From Paenibacillus tianjinensis (lineage in GTDB: Bacteria > Bacillota > Bacilli > Paenibacillales > Paenibacillaceae): 64,000 nucleotides of DNA. The DNA is taken from assembly GCF_017086365.1 (NCBI RefSeq), contig NZ_CP070969.1:1240001-1304000 (forward strand), in the 5' to 3' direction. Each line of letters begins with the position of its first letter. Position 1 is the first letter of the stretch. Below are positions 1 to 7,310 of the stretch, in pieces. The translations under genes and the position numbers were made by a program. The notes beneath the pieces are model-generated. The model made no database searches. It saw only the letters and a program-made list of their open reading frames with translations, and was not told the origin of the DNA.

Positions 1-149
1 GGGTGCGGGATTTTGCCCTGAACACAGGGAGCAAAGGCCTGACTTTGACTACGATGACTGACAACATATCAGCACAGCGTCTGTATGAAGCACAGGGTTA
101 CGTCCGGGATGATGAATTTTATACCTATGATCTGTTTTTTGAAAAATGA
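1..149 (+). CDS. GNAT N-acetyltransferase, C-terminal fragment
   Basis: This is the 3' end of a gene that begins before the window. The open frame reads from base 3 to a TGA at 147-149. The visible 48 residues contain the typical GNAT motif B ending, with NISAQRLYEAQGYVRDDEF, in which an Asn-x-x-Ala-x-x-Leu-Tyr helix is followed by a Gly-Tyr strand. The family transfers acetyl from acetyl-CoA to amines, but the substrate cannot be told from this tail. Its TGA overlaps an ATG of the next reading frame (ATGA), so it is probably co-transcribed with the HAD gene. Confidence 0.75.
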   Translation, partial: VRDFALNTGSKGLTLTTMTDNISAQRLYEAQGYVRDDEFYTYDLFFEK

Positions 150-172
150 AAGCTATAGTAAGGGGCGTTAAA

Positions 173-883
173 GTGGATAACAGCAATAAACTGGCAGTAT
201 TTTTTGATCTGGATGATACGCTGTACGACCATTTGGTGCCGTTCCGTGAAGCGGTGCGCGAGGTGCTGACGCCGGATGAGAGCGATTTGAATTATGCGGA
301 TTTATTCTATACCGTAAGGCATCACAGCGATCTGCTCTGGCCGAAGTATCTGCAAGGCGAGCTTGAGCTGGAGGAGACCCGGGTGCTGCGGCTGGAGCTG
401 GCTTTTGCCGAATATGGGCTTGAGCTTAACCGCAGGCAGGCGGAGCAGGTTCAGGCAGCTTACATAGGCCGGCAGTACACGATAGAAATGATTGACGGGG
501 TAGAAGCGCAATTGCGGCGGTTCATTGCCTTAGGACACAAGGTCGGGATCATTACGAACGGGCCGGAGGAGCATCAGATGAACAAGCTGCGCGGCCTCGG
601 CATCGACAAGCTGATTCCGCAGGAGATGATCTTCATCTCGGATGCTGTCGGACTGGCGAAGCCGGACCCGGCGATCTTCAAGCATGTTAACCGGGTAACA
701 GGGACAACCGCTGACAACTCACTGTATGTCGGGGATACCTGGGATAATGATGTGGTCGGCGCACTGTCGGCGGGCTGGAAGGTGTGCTGGTACAATCCCC
801 GCGGTAGACAGCCCCGTACAGAGCATGTTCCGAGCTATACTTTTACGAATTACAAGGAATTTAGTGAGCTACCTCTGATCTGA
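173..883 (+). CDS. HAD-superfamily hydrolase (YfnB/YjjG-like phosphatase)
   Basis: The protein is a soluble haloacid-dehalogenase-fold phosphatase of 236 residues. Motif I is DLDDT at residues 12-16 (nucleophile D12, acid/base D14), motif II is TNG near 128-130, motif III is the Lys of AKPDP near 163, and motif IV is GDTWDND near 187-193. The helical cap between motifs I and II fits subfamily IA, which dephosphorylates small metabolites such as nucleotides or sugar phosphates. The exact substrate is unknown. I prefer the GTG at 173 because AAGGGG lies at about 160-165. An in-frame ATG at 146, overlapping the upstream stop, would add nine residues and has no good ribosome site. Confidence 0.85.
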   Translation: MDNSNKLAVFFDLDDTLYDHLVPFREAVREVLTPDESDLNYADLFYTVRHHSDLLWPKYLQGELELEETRVLRLELAFAEYGLELNRRQAEQVQAAYIGRQYTIEMIDGVEAQLRRFIALGHKVGIITNGPEEHQMNKLRGLGIDKLIPQEMIFISDAVGLAKPDPAIFKHVNRVTGTTADNSLYVGDTWDNDVVGALSAGWKVCWYNPRGRQPRTEHVPSYTFTNYKEFSELPLI

Positions 884-910
884 GGAAAGTTTGCAGTAAA
901 ATACATAAAA

Positions 911-939
911 GCGGCGGAGCCTCAGCTCTGCCGCTTTTT
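911..939. terminator. Bidirectional Rho-independent terminator
   Basis: The arms GCGGCGGAGC (911-920) and GCTCTGCCGC (925-934) pair around a CTCA loop, followed by TTTTT and preceded by AAAA. It lies between the convergent HAD and ApbE-like genes and can serve both. Confidence 0.85.
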
Positions 940-962
940 GTTGCCCTCATGGGCAATCCTGT

Positions 963-2090
963 TTAATTCGCGAAGGTATACGTAGGGTCGGTCAGGATAA
1001 GTCTGTCCTTGAGGCCTGAAGTGGCGTAGATTTTGTTGTCATCGGTGATGAAGAACGCATCTACTTTTTCCGGCAGGGATTCAAGATATTTCATGCCCTC
1101 TTCCAGGCCCATCAGGAATACGCCGGTAGACAAAGCATCCGCATCTGTTGCATTCGGGCTCATGATGGTGATGCTCTTCAGCCCGTTCTGGGACGGGAAG
1201 CCGGTACGCGGATCAAGAATATGGTGGTAACGTACCCCATCCTGCATGAAGAAGCGCTCATATACTCCGGAAGCATCGATAACTTCATCGGAAATTTTGA
1301 TCGTGCCCAGCTGTGTGCCGCGGCTTTGATCAGGGTCCTGGAGACCGATATTCCATGGAGAGCCGTTCGGCTTGTTGCCGAGTGCAATAATACTGCTGCC
1401 GCCGAGATTAATCATCGCGCTGTCCAGGCCCTGCTCCTTCAAATATTCAGCAATCCGGTCAGCGGCATAACCTTTGCCGATCCCGCCCATATCCAGCACC
1501 ATGCCTTCTTTGGCGAGCTTGACCGTCTTCGCAGCCTCATCAATAATAACATCCTTATAATTGGTCAGGCTTTTGGCTTCATCGATGTCGGCCTGGTCAG
1601 GCACATGTTCTCCGCCTTCGCCGATCGCCCACAGATCCACCAGCGGTCCGATCGTCGGATCAAACAGCCCGTCCATTTCCTCGGCATATTTAAGAGATTG
1701 TTTGACCACATCCAGCGTTTCATCGGATACAGCAACAGCTTCCTTGCCGGCTGCCTGATTGACGGCATACAGCTCACCGTCTTCTTTGGTACGGCTGAAC
1801 TCAGTATCCATACGTTCCAGCATCTGCTGAATATCATCCATATTTTGTTGAGTTGCTTTATCGCCGAACACCTTAATGTTAACGACAGTATCATAGATAT
1901 AAAAAGTCTGCGACAGGGCCTTGGTTCCGCCTTCTTCTGATACGGTTGCGCCTCCGGAGTTCTCATTCGCAGCCGTATTACTGCTGTTGTCGTCTCCTTT
2001 GCTGCCAAGCGCCAGCCAGATGCCGACAGCTGCAACGATGACAAGACCCAATGCGGTCAGGATAAGCGCCGATTTCTTGTTTTTGAACAT
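963..2090 (-). CDS. apbE: FAD:protein FMN transferase (ApbE family), membrane-anchored
   Basis: Members attach FMN covalently to Thr or Ser of partner flavoproteins outside the membrane. The 375-residue protein has a short basic start (MFKNKK), one hydrophobic segment at about residues 8-28 with no lipobox Cys, a low-complexity Ser/Asn/Gly linker, and then the flavin-transferase domain. Family landmarks are DPTIGPLVDLWAIG, LDMGGIGKGYAADRI, MINLGGSS, HHILDPRTGFP (metal/FAD site) and DALSTGVFLMG. The ATG at 2090 follows GGATGGTGG. A longer frame reaching 2156 lacks this support. No flavoprotein target or NQR/RNF gene is adjacent, so the partner is unknown. Confidence 0.9.
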   Translation of the reverse strand: MFKNKKSALILTALGLVIVAAVGIWLALGSKGDDNSSNTAANENSGGATVSEEGGTKALSQTFYIYDTVVNIKVFGDKATQQNMDDIQQMLERMDTEFSRTKEDGELYAVNQAAGKEAVAVSDETLDVVKQSLKYAEEMDGLFDPTIGPLVDLWAIGEGGEHVPDQADIDEAKSLTNYKDVIIDEAAKTVKLAKEGMVLDMGGIGKGYAADRIAEYLKEQGLDSAMINLGGSSIIALGNKPNGSPWNIGLQDPDQSRGTQLGTIKISDEVIDASGVYERFFMQDGVRYHHILDPRTGFPSQNGLKSITIMSPNATDADALSTGVFLMGLEEGMKYLESLPEKVDAFFITDDNKIYATSGLKDRLILTDPTYTFAN

Positions 2091-2272
2091 ATTCCACCAT
2101 CCATAAAGTAGTTTCTTGATCACATCCTTCTTATCATACCCCAGAAAGAATGGCAATGGATACTAATTTCATGACATTTTGCGCATAACAACAATAGGGA
2201 TAGTCAATCTATCAACCGTCCCGCTTGAAATAAAGAGTTGTCTTCTTCATGCGGTCATGATAAATTGTTTTA

Positions 2273-2303
2273 TGACTGGCTGACCGGAATTTAATTTCAG
2301 TCA
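2273..2303. promoter_or_regulatory. Possible operator: inverted repeat TGACTG-N19-CAGTCA
   Basis: The six-base arms at 2273-2278 and 2298-2303 lie 35-65 bases before the TetR gene, where an autoregulatory operator would be expected. The arms are short and the spacing is long, so this is only suggestive. Confidence 0.25.
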
Positions 2304-2337
2304 ATTGTTGGTGCTTTAGAAGGAAAGGAGTTTATCT

Positions 2338-2910
2338 ATGTCTATCGACCGCAAGTCGTTAATCCTGCAGGCCGCTTCAAAATCCTTTGTGCAATTCGGC
2401 TATAAAGCAACGACAATGGAGCAGGTATCCAAAATCGCGAATGTCGGCAAAGGTACGATTTATACATTCTTCAAAACAAAAGAAGACCTGTTTGAGGAGA
2501 TTCTGATTAAAGCTTCGCAGGAATTAACTTCTGTTATGAACCGCATTGCCACCGAAGATGACACCTTTATTCATAAGCTGTTTAATCTGCTTGATTCGAT
2601 CCTGGAGTTCCGCTCCGATCATGAGCTGTTCGTTAAGCTGGCGCAGGAGGTACGTGACATCGGAACTGTTCAGGCGCTGGAAGGGGTCAAGCGGATGGAG
2701 GATTATGCGCTGGATTTCCTGAGACAGCAGATTGAGACGGCGATAGAGAACGGGGAAGTGAAGTCCTGCGATTCCAGTGTCGCCGCGTTCATGATTTTGC
2801 GTTTGTACCTGGCGCTGACTACAGAATGGAACAAAGCGCATGAGCCGCTGGATGAAAACCGGATTAAGGAGCATATGATCCTGTTTATCTCGAATGGTAT
2901 CCTCAAATAA
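2338..2910 (+). CDS. TetR/AcrR-family transcriptional regulator
   Basis: The 190-residue protein has an N-terminal TetR helix-turn-helix (SKIANVGKGTIYTFFKTKEDLF, residues about 30-51) and a divergent all-helical ligand-binding domain. It would act as a DNA-binding dimer whose repression is lifted by a small ligand. AAAGGAG precedes the ATG. Such regulators normally control a neighbouring efflux or metabolic operon, but the next genes downstream are insertion sequences, so the original target may have been displaced or may lie elsewhere. The ligand is unknown. Confidence 0.85.
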   Translation: MSIDRKSLILQAASKSFVQFGYKATTMEQVSKIANVGKGTIYTFFKTKEDLFEEILIKASQELTSVMNRIATEDDTFIHKLFNLLDSILEFRSDHELFVKLAQEVRDIGTVQALEGVKRMEDYALDFLRQQIETAIENGEVKSCDSSVAAFMILRLYLALTTEWNKAHEPLDENRIKEHMILFISNGILK

Positions 2911-2931
2911 AGATGACAGCTTAAAGGGCCG

Positions 2932-2951
2932 CCTGATGTTTCATCAGGTTT
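2932..2951 (+). terminator. Short terminator-like hairpin after the TetR gene
   Basis: CCTGATG (2932-2938) pairs with CATCAGG (2942-2948) around TTT and is followed by TTT. The T-run is short, so termination may be weak. Confidence 0.4.
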
Positions 2952-3045
2952 GGAGCAACTACGTTGCAGGCTGCCGATTTGATGGTTCGGATTCGCCCTT
3001 TTGAGAATTTAGAGAGAAAAACGCCCGCTATTTATGGACGAAACG

Positions 3046-3054
3046 CCTTTATTT
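3046..3054. repeat. Left target-site duplication of the IS256-family element
   Basis: The 9-mer CCTTTATTT directly abuts the left inverted repeat and is repeated exactly at 4470-4478 after the right inverted repeat. Eight or nine bases is the usual duplication for IS256-family insertion. Confidence 0.75.
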
Positions 3055-4469
3055 GATGGCGTAAAGTAAGTTGTGTACCAAGATTTGGAGCCTAGTCAGG
3101 CAACAAAAAAGTAGGGTATTCTCGGGATTGTCGAAGTCCACCAAGAAAGGAACCCTACTCGATGACTATTCTACCCGAAAACATGTTAAATAATCTATTT
3201 GAAAATCTTGTCACCCAATTTGTAAAAGATAATCTAGAGTCCATTATGAAAGCGGAAATCCAGCAATTCATGACCAGTGAAGAAGCCGGGAACCACAACA
3301 GCCGCAACGGATACTACACCCGGGATCTACACACGAAATACGGAAATGTAGAGGATCTGGCCGTTCCTAGGGACCGTCAAGGAGCCTTCCAAACGCAGTT
3401 GTTCGAGCCCTACCAGCGGCGAGATGGATGGCTAGAGGAGGCTGTCATCCAGATGTACAAAAGTGGTATGGGAACGCGAGATGTGGCCCGGTTCATTGAA
3501 AGTATGTTCGGCAGCCACTATTCACCCACGACCGTTAGCAACATTACAGCTACGGTACTTGACGACATTCATCAGTGGCAGAAGCGCCCGTTAAACAAAC
3601 GCTACTCCGTTATCTACCTGGATGGCCTATATGTGAAACTCAAGCGCAGCACCGTTAGCGGAGAAGTCGTTTATTTCGCCATGGGGATCGACGAAGACGG
3701 TCACCGCCAGATCCTTGGCTTTTACGTAGGCGGCCAGGAGAGCGCAAACGGCTGGCGCGAGGTGCTCAAAGACCTCTACGACCGTGGTGTCCAGGAAGTC
3801 TTGCTGGGCGTGTTTGATGGGCTTCCGGGACTCGATGCAGCGTTCCGTGAAACTTATCCGAAGGCGGATGTGCAGCATTGTATCGTCCACAAAGTGCGTT
3901 CGACCTTTCCGAAAATTCGAGTTCAGCACAAAACGGAAGTCATTGAAGATCTGAAGACCATCTACACGGCTGCAGACCATGATCTGGCCCGGGCTGCGTT
4001 TGACACGGTGAAGGCCAAATGGGGCAAGCTCTACCCGAAAGAAATGCGGTCCTGGGAAGAACAGTTACCGACGCTGCTGACCTTTTACAAGTATCCCGTG
4101 CTCATAAAAGAAGCCATCTACACATCCAATCCGATTGAACGAATGAACAAGGAAATTCGAAAACGCCTGAAGCCGATGAACAGCCTCACGAATATGGATG
4201 CGGCAGAGAAAATTGTCTACCTGGACGTCATCGATTACAACGAACGTTTTAGCGAACGGGTCATTCGCGGCTTCGGCGATCTGGAAGTAAAGAAGAAACT
4301 AAATGAGATGTTTGAAGAGCGATATCCAGCGCAGGCAGAGCCAGAGAAGTAACTCGAAATCCCTTGTTCTTTGGGGCGGGGTCTCCCCCGCCCCAAAGAA
4401 CATCTGCACTTACCAACGAACACCCGAGAAGTTACATTCTGCTCTCTTACACAAACTTCTTGACGCTAC
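3055..4469 (+). mobile_element. Complete IS256-family insertion sequence (1415 bp)
   Basis: The element is bounded by imperfect inverted repeats of about 22 bases. The left end reads GATGGCGTAAAGTAAGTTGT from 3055. The right end, on the complementary strand, reads GGTAGCGTCAAGAAGTTTGT from 4469. Most positions match, including GCGT, AAG and TTGTGTA. It contains one intact transposase gene and is flanked by the 9-bp direct repeat CCTTTATTT. Intact ends, duplication and gene suggest a fairly recent and possibly still active insertion. Confidence 0.85.
3162..4352 (+). CDS. IS256-family (mutator-type) transposase
   Basis: This full-length 396-residue DDE transposase has its catalytic acids at D154 (IYLDGLYVKL), D219 (GVFDGLPGLD) and E326 (TSNPIERMNKEIRKRLK), the standard IS256/MuDR arrangement. 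The family signature of VQHCIVHKVRSTF near 237-249 is present, with an insertion domain between the second D and the E. The ATG follows AAAGGAA. No frameshift or stop is present, so it should be functional. It excises and inserts the 3055-4469 element through a circular intermediate. Confidence 0.95.
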   Translation: MTILPENMLNNLFENLVTQFVKDNLESIMKAEIQQFMTSEEAGNHNSRNGYYTRDLHTKYGNVEDLAVPRDRQGAFQTQLFEPYQRRDGWLEEAVIQMYKSGMGTRDVARFIESMFGSHYSPTTVSNITATVLDDIHQWQKRPLNKRYSVIYLDGLYVKLKRSTVSGEVVYFAMGIDEDGHRQILGFYVGGQESANGWREVLKDLYDRGVQEVLLGVFDGLPGLDAAFRETYPKADVQHCIVHKVRSTFPKIRVQHKTEVIEDLKTIYTAADHDLARAAFDTVKAKWGKLYPKEMRSWEEQLPTLLTFYKYPVLIKEAIYTSNPIERMNKEIRKRLKPMNSLTNMDAAEKIVYLDVIDYNERFSERVIRGFGDLEVKKKLNEMFEERYPAQAEPEK

Positions 4470-4478
4470 CCTTTATTT
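4470..4478. repeat. Right target-site duplication of the IS256-family element
   Basis: CCTTTATTT is identical to 3046-3054. The surrounding bases also form a small hairpin, with CCCTTTA and TAAAGGG arms between 4469 and 4491. The same 9-mer occurs a third time at 7167-7175, just beyond the IS3 pair. Confidence 0.7.
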
Positions 4479-4534
4479 TGAGATTAAAGGGAAATTTGGA
4501 CCTCCGTCAAGAAAGTGGACACCAAAAGACAAAA

Positions 4535-5365
4535 TTAAGCTGCTTTTCGCTTGAATTTCGCGGCGAACTGGACCGGAGATATGTAGCCCAGAGCGCCGTG
4601 GATTCGTTTGCGGTTATAGAAAAATTCAATGTACTGGTAGATTTCTTCATAGGCCTGTTTCTTTGTTTTAAATCGAGTACAGTACACAAACTCTTTTTTC
4701 AACAGGCTATGAAAAGATTCAATACAGGCATTGTCGTAACAGTTGCCTTTGCGGCTCATACTGGCCTGCATTTGGTATGTTTCCAAGCGCTCACGGTAGT
4801 CGGCAGAGGCATACTGTGATCCACGGTCCGAATGGTGTATGAGGTCTTTCTTGGGGCGTTTAGCCTTGTAAGCATCGTCCAGGGCACCTAAAACAAGATC
4901 GGTGGTCATACGGTCGCCCAGCCTCCAACCTACGATTTCCCGGGTGCATAGGTCAAGTACGCTGGCGAGATACATCCGCCCTTCCCGGCAAGGAATATAG
5001 GTGATGTCTGCGACCCAAGTCTGATTCGGTTTTTCGGTGAAAAATTGCTGGTTCAGTAAATTAGGTGCAACAGGCAAATCGTGATTGGAGTCGGTCGTAT
5101 TCACGCGGAATTTCTTTGCTACACAGGACCGGAAACCCAGCTCTTTCATGTACTTCCCTACGGTGCGCTCGCTGACTACATGGCCTTCACGCTGCAGCAG
5201 AATCGTGATTTTGGGACTGCCATAGCGGCCCTGTGTATCGTGAAAATAGTAGGTAATCCGCTGGCACAGCAAAGCTTTCCGGGCTGCTTGTAGACTTGGC
5301 TTTGCGGTTCTCCACTTGTAATACCCGCTCCTTGATACCTCGAGGGTGCTGCACATCTTCTCCAC
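4535..5365 (-). CDS. IS3-family transposase OrfB, copy A
   Basis: This is the 276-residue catalytic half of an IS3 transposase. The DDE triad is D120 (WVADITYIP), D180 (HHSDRGSQYAS) and E216 (YDNACIESFHSLLKKE), inside an integrase-core domain after an HTH_21-type N-terminus. The frame is open upstream of its first ATG to a run of seven A on the coding strand (5437-5443), so the active protein is probably an OrfAB fusion made by -1 frameshifting. The translated product is identical to copy B. Confidence 0.93.
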   Translation of the reverse strand: MEKMCSTLEVSRSGYYKWRTAKPSLQAARKALLCQRITYYFHDTQGRYGSPKITILLQREGHVVSERTVGKYMKELGFRSCVAKKFRVNTTDSNHDLPVAPNLLNQQFFTEKPNQTWVADITYIPCREGRMYLASVLDLCTREIVGWRLGDRMTTDLVLGALDDAYKAKRPKKDLIHHSDRGSQYASADYRERLETYQMQASMSRKGNCYDNACIESFHSLLKKEFVYCTRFKTKKQAYEEIYQYIEFFYNRKRIHGALGYISPVQFAAKFKRKAA

Positions 5366-5403
5366 AGAATACCGGGAGCGGTGATCTTCGATAAACTGAA
5401 ATC

Positions 5404-5700
5404 TCAGTTCTTTGGATTGCTGAAGATGTGCACTGCTTTTTTTAAAATTTCCATTTCCTCGGCCAAGTCGGCCAGTTGCCGATCTCGTTCTTTCAGCTGG
5501 CGCTCGAGCTCTTTAACCTTTTCCGGACTGGACAAAGGCTCGCTCTGAAACTGCCGATATTTGCCCAGCCATTGATGCAGGGTTTTTGCAGGGATATCGA
5601 GCTCCTGGGCCAGTTCCGCCACCGTCTTGGTCTGCTCTTGGATATACTTTACCGTCTGCTTTTTAAACTCGTCGTTATAGCTTTTTCGTGTTCCACTCAT
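5404..5700 (-). CDS. IS3-family transposase OrfA, copy A
   Basis: This 98-residue DNA-binding protein has an N-terminal helix-turn-helix (KTVAELAQELDIPAKTLHQW, about residues 25-44) and a C-terminal leucine-zipper-like coiled coil from about 58 to 88, where it would dimerise. AGGAGGTG precedes the ATG. The coding sequence ends shortly after an A7G slippery run, the usual point where IS3 elements shift into the OrfB frame. Alone, OrfA usually represses or modulates transposition. Confidence 0.92.
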   Translation of the reverse strand: MSGTRKSYNDEFKKQTVKYIQEQTKTVAELAQELDIPAKTLHQWLGKYRQFQSEPLSSPEKVKELERQLKERDRQLADLAEEMEILKKAVHIFSNPKN

Positions 5701-5767
5701 GTGGACACCTCCTCGTTAATCTCATTATCTCTGGGCTTTTAACGGGTGTCCACTTTTAAGACTAACA

Positions 5768-5889
5768 GCATTTATCCCTATAATCTTTTCTCTGCCCGCT
5801 TCCAAAGGGAATATCACCAAAAGTAACGGGCGTCATTCCCGTTAATTCCCTGAATGGTGCGACTGTCATAGAAATAGAGGGAGAGATGC
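5768..5889. repeat. 122-bp self-complementary spacer between the inverted IS3 copies
   Basis: No gene is present. The outer 16 bases (5768-5783 and 5874-5889) are complementary at 12 of 16 positions. AGGGAAT (5806-5812) is complementary to ATTCCCT (5845-5851), centred on the same axis as the IS pair. TAACGGG (5824-5830) pairs with CCCGTTA (5838-5844) around a 7-base loop. The spacer can therefore fold into a branched hairpin. It may be the remnant of an older palindromic repeat or MITE-like element into which the insertion sequences went. Confidence 0.6.
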
Positions 5890-5956
5890 TGTTAGTCTTA
5901 AAAGTGGACACCCGTTAAAAGCCCAGAGATAATGAGATTAACGAGGAGGTGTCCAC

Positions 5957-6253
5957 ATGAGTGGAACACGAAAAAGCTATAACGACGAGTTTAAAAAGCA
6001 GACGGTAAAGTATATCCAAGAGCAGACCAAGACGGTGGCGGAACTGGCCCAGGAGCTCGATATCCCTGCAAAAACCCTGCATCAATGGCTGGGCAAATAT
6101 CGGCAGTTTCAGAGCGAGCCTTTGTCCAGTCCGGAAAAGGTTAAAGAGCTCGAGCGCCAGCTGAAAGAACGAGATCGGCAACTGGCCGACTTGGCCGAGG
6201 AAATGGAAATTTTAAAAAAAGCAGTGCACATCTTCAGCAATCCAAAGAACTGA
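5957..6253 (+). CDS. IS3-family transposase OrfA, copy B
   Basis: The 98-residue product is identical to OrfA of copy A, with the same helix-turn-helix and C-terminal coiled coil. ACGAGGAGGTG lies just before the ATG. The coding strand has seven A followed by G at 6214-6221. A -1 slip there leads into a frame open through 6292 and on to the end of OrfB, with no stop between, which I checked codon by codon. Confidence 0.92.
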   Translation: MSGTRKSYNDEFKKQTVKYIQEQTKTVAELAQELDIPAKTLHQWLGKYRQFQSEPLSSPEKVKELERQLKERDRQLADLAEEMEILKKAVHIFSNPKN

Positions 6254-6291
6254 GATTTCAGTTTATCGAAGATCACCGCTCCCGGTATTCT

Positions 6292-7122
6292 GTGGAGAAG
6301 ATGTGCAGCACCCTCGAGGTATCAAGGAGCGGGTATTACAAGTGGAGAACCGCAAAGCCAAGTCTACAAGCAGCCCGGAAAGCTTTGCTGTGCCAGCGGA
6401 TTACCTACTATTTTCACGATACACAGGGCCGCTATGGCAGTCCCAAAATCACGATTCTGCTGCAGCGTGAAGGCCATGTAGTCAGCGAGCGCACCGTAGG
6501 GAAGTACATGAAAGAGCTGGGTTTCCGGTCCTGTGTAGCAAAGAAATTCCGCGTGAATACGACCGACTCCAATCACGATTTGCCTGTTGCACCTAATTTA
6601 CTGAACCAGCAATTTTTCACCGAAAAACCGAATCAGACTTGGGTCGCAGACATCACCTATATTCCTTGCCGGGAAGGGCGGATGTATCTCGCCAGCGTAC
6701 TTGACCTATGCACCCGGGAAATCGTAGGTTGGAGGCTGGGCGACCGTATGACCACCGATCTTGTTTTAGGTGCCCTGGACGATGCTTACAAGGCTAAACG
6801 CCCCAAGAAAGACCTCATACACCATTCGGACCGTGGATCACAGTATGCCTCTGCCGACTACCGTGAGCGCTTGGAAACATACCAAATGCAGGCCAGTATG
6901 AGCCGCAAAGGCAACTGTTACGACAATGCCTGTATTGAATCTTTTCATAGCCTGTTGAAAAAAGAGTTTGTGTACTGTACTCGATTTAAAACAAAGAAAC
7001 AGGCCTATGAAGAAATCTACCAGTACATTGAATTTTTCTATAACCGCAAACGAATCCACGGCGCTCTGGGCTACATATCTCCGGTCCAGTTCGCCGCGAA
7101 ATTCAAGCGAAAAGCAGCTTAA
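6292..7122 (+). CDS. IS3-family transposase OrfB, copy B
   Basis: This 276-residue integrase-core transposase has the same D120, D180, E216 triad as copy A. The ATG at 6292 is only a formal start. Translation through the slippery run at 6214-6221 would join OrfA residues to an upstream OrfB extension (KSSAHLQQSKELRFQF and onward) and yield the active OrfAB protein. Identity between the copies points to a recent duplication or gene conversion. Confidence 0.93.
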   Translation: MEKMCSTLEVSRSGYYKWRTAKPSLQAARKALLCQRITYYFHDTQGRYGSPKITILLQREGHVVSERTVGKYMKELGFRSCVAKKFRVNTTDSNHDLPVAPNLLNQQFFTEKPNQTWVADITYIPCREGRMYLASVLDLCTREIVGWRLGDRMTTDLVLGALDDAYKAKRPKKDLIHHSDRGSQYASADYRERLETYQMQASMSRKGNCYDNACIESFHSLLKKEFVYCTRFKTKKQAYEEIYQYIEFFYNRKRIHGALGYISPVQFAAKFKRKAA

Positions 7123-7212
7123 TTTTGTCTTTTGGTGTCCACTTTCTTGACGGAGGTCCAAGATTCCCTTTATTTGCGATGTGAATTAATGTTGAGCCGC
7201 ATAATTTATAGA

Positions 7213-7253
7213 AAAAACTCCCGCTTGCCGAAAATGTGGCAGCGGGAGTTTTT
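7213..7253. terminator. Bidirectional terminator hairpin
   Basis: AAAAACTCCCGCT (7213-7225) pairs with AGCGGGAGTTTTT (7241-7253), with an A-run on one side and a T-run on the other. It serves the minus-strand glycosyltransferase that ends at 7311. Confidence 0.85.
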
Positions 7254-7310
7254 GAGGTGGGGCGATGCTTGGGGGAGATCATGCTGCGGCACTGACTTGC
7301 GGAGATCATT

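Larger units (their letters stand above)
4497..5767 (-). mobile_element. IS3-family insertion sequence, copy A (1271 bp)
   Basis: Reading on the minus strand, the element starts TGTTAGTC at 5767 and ends GAGGTCCA at 4497. The TG...CA termini are typical of IS3. The two ends share a GTC...AAAGTGGACACC inverted-repeat core. It carries OrfA and OrfB. It appears identical to copy B in inverted orientation, with every mapped point obeying position A + position B = 11657. I see no direct 3-5 bp target duplication around this single copy. Confidence 0.9.
5890..7160 (+). mobile_element. IS3-family insertion sequence, copy B (1271 bp)
   Basis: The element begins TGTTAGTC at 5890 and ends GAGGTCCA at 7160, with an OrfA-OrfB pair. 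Length, gene products and, as far as I compared, nucleotide sequence equal those of copy A in inverted orientation. The left ends of both copies face each other across 122 bp. Beyond the outer ends, AAAGGGAA (4486-4493) and TTCCCTTT (7164-7171) sit at exactly symmetrical positions. Confidence 0.9.

Noticed and set aside
1221-1940. 239-codon plus-strand frame opposite the ApbE-like gene
   Set aside because: ApbE motifs on the minus strand are unambiguous and the plus frame has no start signal.
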